A stretch of 64,000 nt of DNA from Lignipirellula cremea (GCF_007751035.1 NZ_CP036433.1:5871001-5935000), one strand, 5' to 3'; shown: positions 41,746 to 50,694, numbered from the stretch's first letter. Numbers and translations are program-made. The notes: generated from the letters alone by a model not told the origin.

Positions 41746-44700
41746 TCAGTCATCCGTATTTTGCCTTCCTCTTATCTCGCGAAATTGCCGACTGCTGACG
41801 ATCATTTCGACAGCCACGCTGAAGCGGTAATCATTCTCCGCGAGCTTGGCCATAGTGTTATCAATCAACGGCTCATCCGAGAGCTGAATCTCACGCCCCA
41901 GGGAATAGCCGAGCAGCTTGCGGCAAAACTGCCGTACGACATCATCGCGGCGGTCCTTCCGGAGATAGTCGCGCAAACCCTGGATGCCCTCGATTTCCTG
42001 GCCGTCGGGGAGTTTTGTTTTGGTGTCTACCGCCTGGGGTCGCAGACGGCCGATGGCATCGTATTGCTCCAGAGCGAAACCGTATGGGTCAATCCGGGCG
42101 TGGCACTTGGCGCAGGCCGCAACCGAACTGTGCTTTTCGATCAACTGCCGGGCCGTCAGCCCGCTGGGCACTTCATCCGGCAAATCAGGGACGTTGGCGG
42201 GCGGTCGTGGCAATCGTTCGCCGAGCAGCGTTTCGAACACCCAATTGCCGCGCAGAATCGGACTGGTGCGCGACGCCCCGGATTGGCTGGCCAATACGGT
42301 CGCCATGCCCAGAACGCCGCCGCGCCCTTTTTCACGGACGCCGTCAACTCGTCGCCACTGCGGTCCACCCACGCCGCCGATGCCGTAGTGACTCGCCAGC
42401 GCTTCGTTCAGGAACGTGTGATCGGCGTCGAGCAACGCCAGAATCGAACCGTCGTTGCGAAACATGTCTTCAAAGAACTGCACGGTCTCCTCGTACATAT
42501 CGCCGCGCAGCTTTGCGAATTCGGGATAGAGTTTTTCGTTCTTGTCATCGTTCTGGTCGAAATCGCGAACGTGCAGCCATTGGCAGGCAAACTGAATCGC
42601 CAGCCGCCGCGTGCGAGGGTCGTCCAACATGCGGCGAGTCTGTTCGACGAGCGTCCGATCCTCGGTTAGCGTCCCGGCCAGCGCCACGCGCCGCAGCTCT
42701 TCATCCGGCATCGACGACCACAGGAAATAGCTCAGCCGGTTCGCCAATTCCCGGCCCGAAACCGGCGCGGCCTCCTCGCCCGGTGCGGGCTGTTCTTTGC
42801 GATAGAGAAACGCTGGCGACGTCAGCACCCGCGCGATCGTCAAGCGGATCGCTTCCTCGTGCGGAATCTCACTGTCGCGCAGTTGTTGATACAGACCGCG
42901 GAGGCCCTGCTGTTCGGAATCGGTTAGCGGACGACGCCAGGCGCGATCGGCAAACTCCACCACCGCTTTGACATGCACCGGTTCGATCGTGACGAGCCGC
43001 CGTCGAAAAGCGTCCGCTCGATCGTTCACCGGTTTTACGTACGGCGCCCAAGCCTTGACCAGGTCCGGGCGATCCTGAGTGGCGAATTCCCGAATTTGCT
43101 CGAAAGCGACTTGATACTTCAGCGGTTCGCGAGCCACGTAAAACAATTCGTCCCACAGCCGATCGAGCTCGGCGGCCTGCCGATCGTCCAGCATCAACCG
43201 TCTCAGATAATCGTCCTCGCGGTGAAACAGCGTCAGCGTGACAACCTGATCGACCGGCACGATGCGGGCGTAACACAGGGCCGGTGGAAACAGGTTGCAG
43301 AACTGACTGACCGGCCCCTCGATCCGCTCGTGTGCCGCGCTCCCCTCGCGAACCAGGATCGGCTCGCTGGCCGAGACGTTCAAGGCGGCCGGCCTGGACG
43401 CCAGTACTCGCACCTGAACCGTGCCGTCGAAGCCGTGTTTGGCGTCCAACTCGGCCGTGCCGACCAGTTCGCGGTCCTTGGCCAGCTCCGCCGGAACCCG
43501 AAATTCGATGACCTCGGGCGCCCGAACGACAAGATCCGCCGCATCGACGGCGTGTCCCAGCGGGTGACGGCCAAAGCGATCGCCTGGTTCCAAATCCTTG
43601 ACGAAGCTCGGCAGATCGACGGGCACGGAAAGTGTACGAAGCTGTCGCTGCAGCAAAGCGTCGGGCGAGTTTGCATCGTCCGGCGTTGCGCCCGTGGCCA
43701 AGGCCTGAACCCGCCGCGCTAATTCTTTTCGCATTTCCGTATCCTGTTCGGCGAGCCATTGTGCGAGTACCGAACCCGGCGGCACGGTGACAATGGGCGC
43801 ACCACCTTGGTGAACTTTCGCCATTTCGCCCTGGTAGAAATGCCAGGTGGTCTGATTGCCGTGGCTGTCCTCGTGTGGATTGCCGGCGTGTAGATTGGGT
43901 GAAACGTCCTTTGCCAGATCCCAGACCCGTTTTGCGCCGCTGGCCTCGCTGATGACGAGCGTGATGGATGTCAGGTCACAGGTATGTTCGCGGTTTCTCG
44001 GCCCAATCAGAAATGACAACAATTCTCCATTGCGAACTGCAACGGTTGTCGGCGTCATCGTGGCCGAACCGCGCACTTCGTACTCGCCGTTCCACAGCGT
44101 TCCCGTCTTGCCGGCTGTGCGATGCTGCAGCAGCCATTCTGCTCCGTTGCCACACGTGAAATGAGCGTCGGCGATACTTGCCTCGACACGCACGACACCG
44201 TCAATCGGACTTTGCCAACCGACCGCCGCATAATGGGTCGGAGTTGGATGAACCACCACTGAGTGCGCCTTCGCCAGGCCTGGAATGTTCTCATTTTTAT
44301 CCGACGAGTTTGCGACCACCGTCGGGAGCGAATCCGGCGTGTCTGGTGCCCAGCCGGTGATCCCCTGCCGGCTGTTGGTCTTCTTGGTGAGGTGCCCGTC
44401 AACCTTCACGGCACTGCTGCGGCCGATGGCCAGATAGTCCAGCCACACCTTGAGCGTTTCCGCATCGACGTTGTGTGCCGTGGCAACTCGCTGGAGTACA
44501 GGGTTCAGCCGCTCCTGGTCGCCTAAAGGCTGGACTCCAACTTCGGCAGCGGCTGCGAGGTAGCTGGCGGTTTGGCCAAGCATCTTGAGCCGCTGCTGGT
44601 CGATACGCTGCTGCAATCCCGCCACATCCCGCAATGGCAACGGGGGGTGCCCGCCACCTTCTAAACGCAGATTCTTCCACACGACGTAGTCGCCGTCGTT

Positions 44701-45897
44701 CCCGTCACCCGCATCACCCGTGGCGAGATAGAAAACGACGTCCTTGCCGTCCGTCCCAGTGGGCAGCTTCCATTTGAAATCCTGCCGCGTTGCGACGAGT
44801 TTCTGAACGCCAACCGCTTCCATCCACCGGGGCGGACCGCCTTCACGGCCAATGTGCCCGATCGAATTGAACTTCCACAGCTTCTCTTGTACCTGGCCGA
44901 TTTCAGCCACCAGCTTCGACGGGTCGTTCGATTCCGTATTACGCCATCGCTCCCGCAGACCGCCGAGCAGCGTGCCATCATCCGGCTTGTCCGCTGACAG
45001 AGTTTGCCACAGCGTACGCAAGTATTTGGCATTCAAGCCGCGCTCTTTCGCCAGGGCTTCGATAGTTTTCGTGCCGCTCGTCAGCGCCTCACGTTCAGCA
45101 AGCGTTGCCGCCAAATACCTGGCCAGCGGAAGCCGGCCGCCTTGGTTCGTAGTGAACTGGATGTCTTGCAGGTTCACGGCCGTACCGCCGCTGTCATCCG
45201 TGAATTGGCGATAGAACGCCTGAATGCGGGCCAACAGCTCATCGGTCTGATCCCGCTCTGTCGTGTAAGGGGAAAAGCGGATTCCTTCTGGCGTGAGCAC
45301 TGCGTGAGCCGCGACTTCTTTCGCGGCGTCGAGGTACTTCGTCACCAATGCGGGCGACATTCCCTGAGCCGCGCCGGAGTTTGTGAATCCTTCGCCCGCC
45401 GCGCCATCCACGGGAAACTCGCGCGTCGGATCAAGCGACGACACCCCGTTCAGATCGCGCACCGTGTAGTTGTATTCGGCGTTGTTCAGTCGCCGCAGCA
45501 CCAGCGGACCGGGATCGCCCGCGCGCGCCTGAGCCTCGCTTTTCAGAAAGCCGCGTACCCACGTCTCTAACCGACTTCGCTCGTCATCCGTCGGTTGCTT
45601 CGCATCCTTGGGCGGCATCTGACGACTGCGGAGCATCTCGCGGACTTTCAGCCAAACCTTCGGCTGCCGCCGCACGTCCGCCATCGTCTTCAGTCCGGCC
45701 AAATCAATCTCGGCTTCAGCCTCCTCGCCCGAGTGACACTCGTGACAGTAGGCTTTCAACAGGGGCACGATAACGGGTTTATATCGCTGCTCGATTTCTT
45801 TCGCTTGCGTTGTGCCCTCGTCGGCACGGAGTGACGCTGCGGCAAGCATCATTGCGAGAGCAACTAAGAAGCAATGCAGTCGGTAGGAGTGGATCAT
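41746..45897 (-). CDS. Giant secreted haem c protein, PSCyt1-DUF1587-insert-DUF1595-DUF1592-DUF1588-DUF1585
   Basis: The product has 1383 residues from ATG 45897 with signal peptide FLVALAMMLAAASLRA. The haem motif CHECH is at 51-55, then RQMPPKDAKQP. DUF1587: VLRRLNNAEYNYTVRDLNGV. An insert of roughly 500 residues (about 230-760) follows, with beta-rich stretches such as DVVFYLATGDAGDGNDGDYV and WYHFYQGEM-like DNA around TTWHFYQGEMAKVHQGG; it looks like sugar-binding or sandwich folds but is not recognised. Then AWRRPLTDSEQQGLRGLYQQ (DUF1595), RLSYFLWSSMPDEELRRVAL (DUF1592), CAKCHARIDPYGFALEQYDA (about 1262, DUF1588) and CRKLLGYSLGREIQLSDEPL (DUF1585). Partner DUF1552: 40326-41630. It is the longest gene in the window. 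Confidence 0.88.
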   Translation of the reverse strand: MIHSYRLHCFLVALAMMLAAASLRADEGTTQAKEIEQRYKPVIVPLLKAYCHECHSGEEAEAEIDLAGLKTMADVRRQPKVWLKVREMLRSRQMPPKDAKQPTDDERSRLETWVRGFLKSEAQARAGDPGPLVLRRLNNAEYNYTVRDLNGVSSLDPTREFPVDGAAGEGFTNSGAAQGMSPALVTKYLDAAKEVAAHAVLTPEGIRFSPYTTERDQTDELLARIQAFYRQFTDDSGGTAVNLQDIQFTTNQGGRLPLARYLAATLAEREALTSGTKTIEALAKERGLNAKYLRTLWQTLSADKPDDGTLLGGLRERWRNTESNDPSKLVAEIGQVQEKLWKFNSIGHIGREGGPPRWMEAVGVQKLVATRQDFKWKLPTGTDGKDVVFYLATGDAGDGNDGDYVVWKNLRLEGGGHPPLPLRDVAGLQQRIDQQRLKMLGQTASYLAAAAEVGVQPLGDQERLNPVLQRVATAHNVDAETLKVWLDYLAIGRSSAVKVDGHLTKKTNSRQGITGWAPDTPDSLPTVVANSSDKNENIPGLAKAHSVVVHPTPTHYAAVGWQSPIDGVVRVEASIADAHFTCGNGAEWLLQHRTAGKTGTLWNGEYEVRGSATMTPTTVAVRNGELLSFLIGPRNREHTCDLTSITLVISEASGAKRVWDLAKDVSPNLHAGNPHEDSHGNQTTWHFYQGEMAKVHQGGAPIVTVPPGSVLAQWLAEQDTEMRKELARRVQALATGATPDDANSPDALLQRQLRTLSVPVDLPSFVKDLEPGDRFGRHPLGHAVDAADLVVRAPEVIEFRVPAELAKDRELVGTAELDAKHGFDGTVQVRVLASRPAALNVSASEPILVREGSAAHERIEGPVSQFCNLFPPALCYARIVPVDQVVTLTLFHREDDYLRRLMLDDRQAAELDRLWDELFYVAREPLKYQVAFEQIREFATQDRPDLVKAWAPYVKPVNDRADAFRRRLVTIEPVHVKAVVEFADRAWRRPLTDSEQQGLRGLYQQLRDSEIPHEEAIRLTIARVLTSPAFLYRKEQPAPGEEAAPVSGRELANRLSYFLWSSMPDEELRRVALAGTLTEDRTLVEQTRRMLDDPRTRRLAIQFACQWLHVRDFDQNDDKNEKLYPEFAKLRGDMYEETVQFFEDMFRNDGSILALLDADHTFLNEALASHYGIGGVGGPQWRRVDGVREKGRGGVLGMATVLASQSGASRTSPILRGNWVFETLLGERLPRPPANVPDLPDEVPSGLTARQLIEKHSSVAACAKCHARIDPYGFALEQYDAIGRLRPQAVDTKTKLPDGQEIEGIQGLRDYLRKDRRDDVVRQFCRKLLGYSLGREIQLSDEPLIDNTMAKLAENDYRFSVAVEMIVSSRQFREIRGRQNTDD

Positions 45898-45916
45898 GAA
45901 AAGACCACGTGTCCTG

Positions 45917-47644
45917 TCAATGGTTAAATCGGAACTCGCTGCTGCACAGCAGCGACCAGACCAGTTCCGTGCATGTTTGGCGCCGTTGCTGCTCCTCGAC
46001 TGTGAGAAACTCAGCGGCGCGGGTCAGTTCATCGTCGGTCGGCGGGCGGGACAGGATCGTCAGGAATGCGTCCCGCGCCGCGGCGGCGTTGTCGTTTTGT
46101 TTCATCATCCGTTCGGTCAGGTTGCCCTGCGACGGATTGAGCTGCCGCTGCATGAGGTTGTTGTACGACAGGAACAACGCCTGGCCGGCGTTGGCTTCGA
46201 AGCCTTCGCCACCGGTGCGGAAGCGGGCGGCGAATTCCTGCACGTCACGCTCGCGCGAGTACAACGCGCGGGCGATTGACGGAGTGATCTCGTCGATCTT
46301 GCGGTTTTTCTTTTCGCGTTCGAACTTGGCGCGAAGCTGGTCGAAGTGCCCGGTCGCTAGGCCGATGCTGGTGGCGAGTTGATCCGGCGTCAGCGGCTTC
46401 ATAATCGCGGTGGCGTAGTCGGCGTCGCGCGGGCGTTCGCCGCCGCCTGACCAGCGCGTACTGCGCAGGTAGGCGTCGCTGTGCAGGATACCCGCCATCA
46501 AGCGACGCAGGTCGAAGCCGCCTGCAAAATCGTTCGCCAAACGCTCCAGCAACTCGGGATGCGACGCCGGATTCGCTTCGTGCATCTGATCGACCGGCTC
46601 GACCAGCCCGCGGCCCATCAACTGCTTCCACATGCGGTTGACGATCGCGCGTTTGAAGAACGGCGAGTCGGCCGAGATCGCATAATCGGCCAGCACCGCG
46701 CGGCGGCTGAAGTACGGTGTTTCGGGCAAGCCTCCGTCGGCTTTCGCGTACCACTTGCCGCGGTCCTCGGGGGGCGGCGGCTCGTCGAACACGCGGCTGT
46801 CGAGGAACATCAGCTTGGCCGTTTTCTCTTCTTGCTCGGTCGTGACGAATTTCACTTCGCCCTCGGCTCGCTCTTTGATGGCGGGCGTGCTTTCGAGGCG
46901 ATGTTCTTGCGTGCGGCCGAGAAACGCGGCCAGGCCGTAGTAGTGATCCTGTTTCCACTGATCGACGAACGGATGGTCATGGCACTTTGCACATTGAAGC
47001 TGGACGCCGAACAGCCCGCTCGCCACGCCCGCGGTCAGTGCGTCGATCTTGGCGTCGTTGTCGCCGCCGCGGACCCGCAGTGCGAGAAAGTACGCCGCCC
47101 GCCGCTGGTTCTCGTCCTTCAAATCGGGAGTGAGCAACTCGCGAGCGATGCGATCCCACGGCTTGCTCGACTTCAGCGCGTCTTCCAGGTAAGTGAGAAA
47201 TCCGTCCTGTCCAAAGTCGCGTCCCATCTGGTTGCCGTTGAGCCACTCGTCGAGCACCGTCCGCCAGTAGGCCGGCATCTCTTCTTGGGCAAGCAGTTCG
47301 TCGATCAGGCGATCGTGTTTGTCGGTGCTCGCATCATCCAGATAACGGGTCGCTTCGTCCGCCGTCGGAATGCGGCCCAGCACGTCGAGATAGATGCGGC
47401 GGAGCAACTCGGCGTCGGCGGCGCGCGGGGCCGGCGTGAGTTTTTTCTCCTGCAGCGCGGCGTTGATTTCCGCGTCGATGAACTGGCTGACGGGGTCGGC
47501 GGCCTGGCAAAGCGACGCGGCAACAAATATCAGGCAACAAACTCGAAATCCGAATGTCGAAATCCGAAACAAATCCGAATTCCAAAATGCGAATGACCAA
47601 GACGAAACACCGCTGTCCGCGTTTTGTATTTGGAATTTCGACAT
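45917..47644 (-). CDS. DUF1549-DUF1553 protein lacking the N-terminal PSCyt1 haem domain
   Basis: The product has 575 residues from ATG 47644 (MSKFQIQNADSGVSSWSFAF). Residues about 16-35 (WSFAFWNSDLFRISTFGFR) are repeat-derived; the signal core VCCLIFVAASLCQA follows. The ATG at 47695 is also in frame, but then the start would be made entirely of repeat and would overlap the WD40 gene. There is no PSCyt1 domain. DUF1549 has RRIYLDVLGRIPTADEATRY and one CxxCH in QLQCAKCHDHPFVDQWKQDH. DUF1553: RAIVNRMWKQLMGRGLVEPV, NPASHPELLERLANDF and SLLCSSEFRFNH. Its DUF1501 partner is upstream (48826-50142) with a WD40 gene between, the reverse of the usual order. Confidence 0.87.
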   Translation of the reverse strand: MSKFQIQNADSGVSSWSFAFWNSDLFRISTFGFRVCCLIFVAASLCQAADPVSQFIDAEINAALQEKKLTPAPRAADAELLRRIYLDVLGRIPTADEATRYLDDASTDKHDRLIDELLAQEEMPAYWRTVLDEWLNGNQMGRDFGQDGFLTYLEDALKSSKPWDRIARELLTPDLKDENQRRAAYFLALRVRGGDNDAKIDALTAGVASGLFGVQLQCAKCHDHPFVDQWKQDHYYGLAAFLGRTQEHRLESTPAIKERAEGEVKFVTTEQEEKTAKLMFLDSRVFDEPPPPEDRGKWYAKADGGLPETPYFSRRAVLADYAISADSPFFKRAIVNRMWKQLMGRGLVEPVDQMHEANPASHPELLERLANDFAGGFDLRRLMAGILHSDAYLRSTRWSGGGERPRDADYATAIMKPLTPDQLATSIGLATGHFDQLRAKFEREKKNRKIDEITPSIARALYSRERDVQEFAARFRTGGEGFEANAGQALFLSYNNLMQRQLNPSQGNLTERMMKQNDNAAAARDAFLTILSRPPTDDELTRAAEFLTVEEQQRRQTCTELVWSLLCSSEFRFNH

Positions 47645-47690
47645 TTGAATTTGTTTCGGATTTCGTGCTTCGGATTTCGGGTTTCTAAGC
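47525..47690. repeat. Inverted-repeat leader element spanning the start of 45917-47644, with inverted loop
   Basis: Inner arm: AACTCGAAATCCGAATGTCG, AAATCCGAAACAAATCCG and AATTCCAAAATGCG. Outer arm: GAATTTGTTTCGGATTTCG, TGCTTCGGATTTCGGGTTTC. About 37 bases of each pair with few mismatches, the best-kept copy here. The loop word ATGACCAAGACGAAAC appears on the plus strand, opposite to all the other copies. Confidence 0.8.
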
Positions 47691-48719
47691 CACATCGTAC
47701 ACCTCCACCGTGCCATCCGCTTTGCCCAACGCTACCTGCCGGCCGTCTTGTGAAAAACTCAAACCAAGCGACCAGTCGCCACGTTTGACCAACGCGAACG
47801 ATTTGCCGGGAATGCCTTTGGGAGTCTGCGGCTTGCCGTTCTTGTCCTTTTCGGGCGGAGCGAACTTGCCGGTTTCGTACGTCCAACATTTGACTTCGCC
47901 TTCGCCGCCGGCCAGCACGTCGGCCGCCGGATGAAAGGCGACTTCCATGTTCAGCCGCTCGCTAGCCACGACCTCGCCCGACGCGAGTTCGTACACGTCC
48001 AGCTTCTCGCCGCCGGCCACGCCCAGCCAGCGATTGTCGTGACTGACAGCCAAGCGGTGTACGCCGCTGTGCCGCGGTAGCTGGCCGGACTGATCATTCG
48101 CACTGCCGAACTCGATGCGTCGGACTTCGGCGTAGTTCGTCGCGTCGCGGACGATCGCGAGGCCGTCGTCGGCGCCGCTGATCAGCAGCTTGCCGTCGGG
48201 GCTGTATGTCAGGTCACTTGCATACTTCGAGTGCCCCGTGAGCGATTGAATCGGCTTCAAGCTGGCGGCATCCCAGACTTTGACAAGCCGGTCCGCTCCG
48301 GCCGTAGCGATCGTTTGGCCGTCCGGCGAGAACGCGACCGCCTCGACCCAACCGTCATGCGCGGCGACTTGCTGCACGGGCTGTTCCGACGGCCGGCCAT
48401 CTGTCCACTTCCACAACCGCAGCGTCCGGTCCGACCCACCGGTCGCGACGAACTCGCCGCGCGGATGAATGTCGAAACCGCGGATCCAGCCGATCTCGTG
48501 CGGGCACAGCAGCTCGCCGACGACGACCTTGTCCTTTTTCCCTTTCACTTCCTGCGGTTGGCCGTTCAGATCCCAGAACGCCACGCGGCGATCGACGCAC
48601 AAGGCCAGCAGTTTCGGTTCCGTCGGATGAAACCGCACGCGGAACATCGTCATCGGCCCGCGTTTGGCGCCGTCATCGACGAAGTAGGTCTTTTCCGTTT
48701 TGGTCAGTTTGTCGGGCAT
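47685..48719 (-). CDS. Cytoplasmic WD40 repeat protein
   Basis: The product has 344 residues from ATG 48719 with no signal peptide or membrane segment, so it is probably cytoplasmic although its neighbours are exported. Blades: FDIHPRGEFVATGGSDRTLR, VAFSPDGQTIATAGADRLVK, LTYSPDGKLLISGADDGLAI, LAVSHDNRWLGVAGGEKLDV and LSFSQDGRQVALGKADGTVE; roughly six or seven in total, enough for one propeller. It sits between DUF1501 48826-50142 and DUF1549 45917-47644. In related planctomycete operons similar WD40 proteins accompany PSD1 genes; the role, perhaps a docking platform, is inference. Its last codons lie in the repeat element at 47525-47690. Confidence 0.85.
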   Translation of the reverse strand: MPDKLTKTEKTYFVDDGAKRGPMTMFRVRFHPTEPKLLALCVDRRVAFWDLNGQPQEVKGKKDKVVVGELLCPHEIGWIRGFDIHPRGEFVATGGSDRTLRLWKWTDGRPSEQPVQQVAAHDGWVEAVAFSPDGQTIATAGADRLVKVWDAASLKPIQSLTGHSKYASDLTYSPDGKLLISGADDGLAIVRDATNYAEVRRIEFGSANDQSGQLPRHSGVHRLAVSHDNRWLGVAGGEKLDVYELASGEVVASERLNMEVAFHPAADVLAGGEGEVKCWTYETGKFAPPEKDKNGKPQTPKGIPGKSFALVKRGDWSLGLSFSQDGRQVALGKADGTVEVYDVA

Positions 48720-48742
48720 GGTTGATTTGTCCGTTCAACTTA

Positions 48743-48816
48743 TAGCGGAGCGGCGCAAGCCGCCCGGTTTCTGCGAGCACACAGCGACATACCGGACGGC
48801 TTGCGCCGTGCCGCTA
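48743..48816. repeat. TAGCGGAGCGGCGCAAGCCG inverted repeat
   Basis: The 26-base arms at 48743-48768 and 48791-48816 are inverse copies with few mismatches (right arm begins ACCGGACGGCTTGCGCC). It lies between the DUF1501 stop and the WD40 start and could end or attenuate transcription. Related copies are at 21535-21591 and, worn, at about 32530-32600. Confidence 0.85.
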
Positions 48817-48825
48817 CAATTCTCA

Positions 48826-50142
48826 TCAAAACACCTCTTCCATCGGTTTGCCGAGTTTGTCTTCGACAAACGGGATCGGGCGGTTTTCGAATTCCAGTTC
48901 CTTGTGCGGGTTGATGCCGAGCGTCTTGTAAAAGGTGCAGAACAGGTCGTGGATCGTCACCGGGCGATCTTTTAAATCCGTGCCGTTTTCATTGGTCGAG
49001 CCGATCACCAGTCCTTCCTTCAAGCCGCAGCCGCCGAACGCCAGCGACCAGCATTTTGTCCAGTGGTTGCGCCCCGGCTGGCCCTGCCCGAGAATCTCCG
49101 GCGTGCGGCCGAACTCGCCCATCAGCACCAGCAGCGTGCTCGTCCACAGGCCGCGGTCGATCAGGTCGTCGATCAGCGCCCCGACTGCCGTGTCGAATTC
49201 GCTGGTAATCCACCGTTGGCTTTGGAATGCGCGGCGATGCTTGTCCCAGGCCAGTCCGCCTTGATGATGCACGCGCACAAACGGCACGCCGCGTTCGATC
49301 AACCGCCGAGCCAAAATGCAGTCGCGACCGAGCCTGCTCTCGCCATAACGGTCGAAGTCGGACGGCGATTCCTGCTCGACATCGAACAGGTCGCCCGACC
49401 GCAGCAGGTTGCCGACTTGCGCGAACGAACCGTCGTGCGATTCGACCAGCCGAGCATCGCGGCCGTCGGCAAACGAGTCGCTGAACGAGCGCCGCAATTT
49501 CTCACGCCGGTCGAACGCTGCAACTTCTTCAGCGGACGTTCTGGGTAAATCCCGCGGTCCCGCGCCGCCGCCGGGGCAATGCAGTGCCTGGTAGCTTGCC
49601 CCCAGAAACCCTGGCCCTGGCACGTGCAGTCCTCCGGAACTGTCCCCGTTGAGATTAGCGTACGACGGCATCCCCGGCTGCGCGGCAGGCTTTTCATGCG
49701 CGCAAATCGACAACCAATGCGGTGCGGGCGCGACCAGCGTGCTGGGGTTGTACGCCGTCTGGGCAATGTAACCGGCTTGGTCGTGGTCTCCGTTGCTGCT
49801 AGTCATGCTGCGGACAGTGATCATCCGATTGGCCAGCCGCGCGACGTTCGGCAGATACTCGTCGAAATGCACGCCGCTGATCGACGTCGGGATCGAGATG
49901 TGCGGCCCGCCCGTCGGCTGGCCGGGCTTCGGGTCCCACGTTTCAAACTGGCTCGGCCCGCCGCTCATGAAGACCAGAATCACCCGCTTGTCGTTCTGCT
50001 TCGCCACTGCCGCCTGATCCGCGGCGAACAACCGTCCGAAGCCGCCGAATGCCGCTCCGCCCGCCAGCGCGCCGTGTAATAAGGCCCGCCGGGAGAATGC
50101 GTGTTCGTGGCTTGGGCAGCAGTCTGTTGAAGGAGATTTCAT
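48826..50142 (-). CDS. DUF1501 family secreted protein, GRNH variant
   Basis: The product has 438 residues from ATG 50142, overlapping the small 59-residue ORF by ATGA. The leader MKSPSTDCCPSHEHAFSRRA has Tat-like SRRALLH, then GALAGGAAFGGFGRLFAA. Motifs: RVILVFMSGGPSQFETWDPK, LARRLIERGVPFVRVHHQGG, WDKHRRAFQSQR (Lys in place of the usual Thr of DTH), GEFGRTP (342-348) and QPGRNHWTKCWSLAFGG. The GRDH Asp is Asn, as in 8332-9621. It belongs to the operon headed by the ECF/FecR pair at 50691-53107 and is followed by the WD40 and DUF1549 genes. Confidence 0.88.
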   Translation of the reverse strand: MKSPSTDCCPSHEHAFSRRALLHGALAGGAAFGGFGRLFAADQAAVAKQNDKRVILVFMSGGPSQFETWDPKPGQPTGGPHISIPTSISGVHFDEYLPNVARLANRMITVRSMTSSNGDHDQAGYIAQTAYNPSTLVAPAPHWLSICAHEKPAAQPGMPSYANLNGDSSGGLHVPGPGFLGASYQALHCPGGGAGPRDLPRTSAEEVAAFDRREKLRRSFSDSFADGRDARLVESHDGSFAQVGNLLRSGDLFDVEQESPSDFDRYGESRLGRDCILARRLIERGVPFVRVHHQGGLAWDKHRRAFQSQRWITSEFDTAVGALIDDLIDRGLWTSTLLVLMGEFGRTPEILGQGQPGRNHWTKCWSLAFGGCGLKEGLVIGSTNENGTDLKDRPVTIHDLFCTFYKTLGINPHKELEFENRPIPFVEDKLGKPMEEVF

Positions 50143-50318
50143 CGTTGTGTTTCCTGTTGAACTACGTTTTCAACGGTTCCGTTCGTGAATGTAACGGTGA
50201 AACGCACGTTCCAACTCGTCGTACCTGGCGGCCATGGTTGCCCGTCGCAGGCCCATCCGACCACCATGCCTACAACCACTCCGCCGACCAGCGAGCCGAT
50301 GCACGCATAAAGCATCAT
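50139..50318 (-). CDS. Small putative membrane protein, 59 residues
   Basis: From ATG 50318 the frame reads MMLYACIGSLVGGVVVGMVV, then GWACDGQPWPPG and a polar C-terminus ending VQQETQR. The first half is a glycine-rich membrane segment. Its TGA overlaps the ATG of DUF1501 by four bases (ATGA), the same coupling as in other genes of this operon. Just below the usual 60-residue filter. A second frame over the same DNA gives MGLRRATMAARYDELERAF, then HRYIHERNR and a stop at about 50156, which also looks protein-like, so the true product is uncertain. No family recognised. Confidence 0.45.
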   Translation of the reverse strand: MMLYACIGSLVGGVVVGMVVGWACDGQPWPPGTTSWNVRFTVTFTNGTVENVVQQETQR

Positions 50319-50388
50319 GTAATTCCCGGTTTCTGCGCGACCTGCCGCCGTGCGGTCACGATTGTGCTCATTCTGTCCCAGCAGTCCT

Positions 50389-50694
50389 TCAGGCTGAGTG
50401 TTTACTTCGGTTTCTAAACTCGTAATCCAATATCACTTCGATCGGGTCACTGTCTTCATCCAGCATCACGCCGTAGTCGATGATCAAGCAGGCCAGGCGC
50501 AGCCCCGAAAACCGCATCAACTCGCGGCGACGCATCGCGCGGCGCAATAGCAAGCGACGGTCCGCAATTCCCAACCCGGCAAGGTTGAACGCCCGGCTAG
50601 CGTTCCTCACTTTCCGCATGTCAGAAACTTCAGCGTCTGAACTTCGACGTGTTTCGTGTGAGGAGTTTCGGAATTCGGTTTGTTCGCTACTCAT
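50389..50694 (-). CDS. Hypothetical 101-residue protein, coupled to the FecR-WD40 gene
   Basis: ATG 50694 overlaps the TGA of the FecR-WD40 gene (ATGA), strong support for translation. The first part (MSSEQTEFRNSSHETRRSSD) is polar; a basic middle (RRLLLRRAMRRRELMRFSGL) leads to RLACLIIDYGVMLDEDSDPI and EVILDYEFRN. No signal peptide or clear membrane segment. The run of arginines followed by an acidic stretch could bind nucleic acid or a partner protein; this is a guess. No family recognised. It is followed by the small ORF and DUF1501. Confidence 0.6.
   Translation of the reverse strand: MSSEQTEFRNSSHETRRSSDAEVSDMRKVRNASRAFNLAGLGIADRRLLLRRAMRRRELMRFSGLRLACLIIDYGVMLDEDSDPIEVILDYEFRNRSKHSA

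Noticed and set aside
48743-48816. Rho-independent terminator
   Set aside because: The inverted repeat is strong but no T-run follows in either direction, and copies occur elsewhere in the window; it is listed as a repeat and only a possible terminator.
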